Under the pieces are notes generated by a model, which saw nothing but the letters and a program-made list of their open reading frames with translations, had not been told where the DNA came from and searched no databases. 5,815 nt of DNA. Origin: JAYZDB01 sp036338025. GTDB lineage: Bacteria; Planctomycetota; UBA1135; UBA2386. This document shows, piece by piece, positions 5,019-5,815 of the stretch. The first letter of the stretch is position 1. Every line of letters begins with the position of its first letter. Location of the stretch: contig JAYZDB010000169.1 of assembly GCA_036338025.1 (NCBI GenBank), positions 1 to 5,815 of the forward strand, given 5' to 3'. Made by a program: the position numbers and the translations under genes.

Positions 5019-5815
5019 CTACCGGAGGACGTCGATGGCGCGGCTGAAGATGCCAGCGCTGAGGTCACGAACCCTGACCCCGTCCGTTCGGCCGACCACC
5101 AAGAACTCCACGCCCTTGTGGCTGAAGAGGCACTGGGTGATTCCGTCCCGATCCAGGTAGGCCACCGAGTCATCCGACCCACGCGCAACCACCGGGACAT
5201 TGCGCTGCCGCACAAAGAAGTGATCCACGCCATCGGTGTAGACCAGAAGCGCGTGTTTCTTGCCCTTATAGGGGTCGGTGTGCACCTCGTAGTGCAGGCT
5301 TCGATAACTACCAGGGACCAGGCGCCGCGTCGAAACGTAGGCCCGACTGCTCTGCAGAGCCGCCTTGAGGGCAGCCATTTCGGTGGCGGCTCGCTGAACT
5401 CCGAGAGTGGGAGACCACCATGTGGTGCTGTTCGGGAAACGCATCCCGGTCCGCACGCTGGTGACGATCAACTCCGCGGCCAGTTCTCGGCGACCATTAC
5501 CGAATCGGCTGTATTGGCCGGCGTAGAGCGGATAGCCGGTCACCATGTCCAATTCGACCAACCAGAGGCTTCGATCCCATTGCTTGGGCAGGACCACCAT
5601 CCGGTAGACGATGCGCACACCCTCTCTGGTAGTGCGCCGCCCATAAGCCAGGAACACCAGGTTGTAGACCCGGTCCGCCTGCGCTGCGTCGGAGATCCGA
5701 AAGCTCTGGAACTTGAACCTGAAGGCGGCCTGCAGGTCAAACGCCGCCCTGCGCTGCAAACGCTGAGCAGTTGACAGTGTCTTGCCCTCGACTCCCGCGA
5801 ACGCCAGTTGGAACT
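5019..5815 (-). CDS. RseB/MucB-like periplasmic regulator, N-terminus beyond window (tentative)
   Basis: The frame runs in from beyond base 5815 without a stop, and the TAG is at 5019-5021. The visible 264 residues are therefore the C-terminal part; a TTG at 5759 is an unlikely start because the frame stays open upstream. The first visible half has a LolA-like pattern at 5612-5520: RIVYRMVVLPKQWDRS, then LWLVELDMVTGYPLY. This resembles the strand pair in RseB/MucB where substrate-like residues precede LD-x-TG-x-PL. The end (about 5300-5040) resembles the RseB C-terminal domain: LLVYTDGVDHFFV matches the 'YSDGL-SVSV' strand, and GVEFLVVGRTDG matches the late 'VTVVGE-P' strand. RseB proteins bind anti-sigma factors and tune envelope-stress sigma factors. 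This call rests on remembered patterns only. The genes upstream, outside the window, would be expected to include an ECF sigma or anti-sigma factor. Confidence 0.5.
   Translation of the reverse strand, partial: FQLAFAGVEGKTLSTAQRLQRRAAFDLQAAFRFKFQSFRISDAAQADRVYNLVFLAYGRRTTREGVRIVYRMVVLPKQWDRSLWLVELDMVTGYPLYAGQYSRFGNGRRELAAELIVTSVRTGMRFPNSTTWWSPTLGVQRAATEMAALKAALQSSRAYVSTRRLVPGSYRSLHYEVHTDPYKGKKHALLVYTDGVDHFFVRQRNVPVVARGSDDSVAYLDRDGITQCLFSHKGVEFLVVGRTDGVRVRDLSAGIFSRAIDVLR

Noticed and set aside
4823..5160. Small plus-strand frames in the spacer and over the end of the RseB-like gene
   Set aside because: They overlap the sigma54 promoter, the palindrome and the neighbouring gene's 3' end, lack ribosome sites and show no domain pattern.
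1..5815. tRNA, rRNA, CRISPR array, insertion sequence or attachment site
   Set aside because: I saw no cloverleaf, spaced direct repeats, transposase motifs or terminal inverted repeats with target duplications.

Overview
The window is GC-rich, gene-dense bacterial chromosome with six protein genes. Five are on the minus strand and one is on the plus strand. Start sites mostly lack clear Shine-Dalgarno sequences, and GTG starts are used. A TlpA/thioredoxin-like secreted protein and NtrC-type regulation fit a Gram-negative bacterium. Planctomycetota or a similar deep-branching phylum is a guess from overall style; nothing in the window fixes the taxonomy.

Left block (1-2997, minus strand). 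This looks like a three-gene operon read right to left. First is an NtrC-family regulator (2997-1633). Next, 14 nt downstream, is an RluA-family RNA pseudouridine synthase (1618-935). Last is a six-TM sensor histidine kinase (878 or 872, leaving the window at base 1). The kinase begins with GTG and is cut by the window edge. The regulator has the NtrC layout (receiver, AAA+, Fis-type HTH), but its receiver has lost the acidic pocket, the phospho-acceptor Asp and the conserved Lys. Its AAA+ domain is about 19 residues short exactly where the sigma54-contacting GAFTGA loop should be, and it has altered Walker B and sensor II positions. The HTH is intact. It probably binds DNA without acting as a phosphorylation-switched sigma54 activator.

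Middle block (2998-4318). A 211-bp divergent spacer contains mutually exclusive inverted repeats just upstream of a plus-strand gene. That gene (3209-4240) encodes a secreted protein with two thioredoxin-fold domains: the first has WCGPC, and the second has lost both cysteines. A poly-glutamate linker encoded by a GAA microsatellite joins them. The gene converges on the next minus-strand gene, and between them is an intrinsic terminator whose U-tract serves the minus strand.

Right block (4319-5815, minus strand). A 148-aa soluble protein of unknown function (4765-4319) is preceded by a near-consensus sigma54 (-24/-12) promoter at 4828-4813. About 130 bp upstream of the predicted transcription start is a perfect 18-bp palindrome (4926-4943), at a distance typical of an enhancer-binding-protein site. 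Further right is the C-terminal part of a protein that tentatively resembles RseB/MucB periplasmic sigma-factor regulators (5815-5019).

The most noteworthy elements are the degenerate NtrC-type regulator in an operon with a kinase and an RNA-modifying enzyme, and the compact sigma54 promoter plus palindrome driving an unrecognised small gene.
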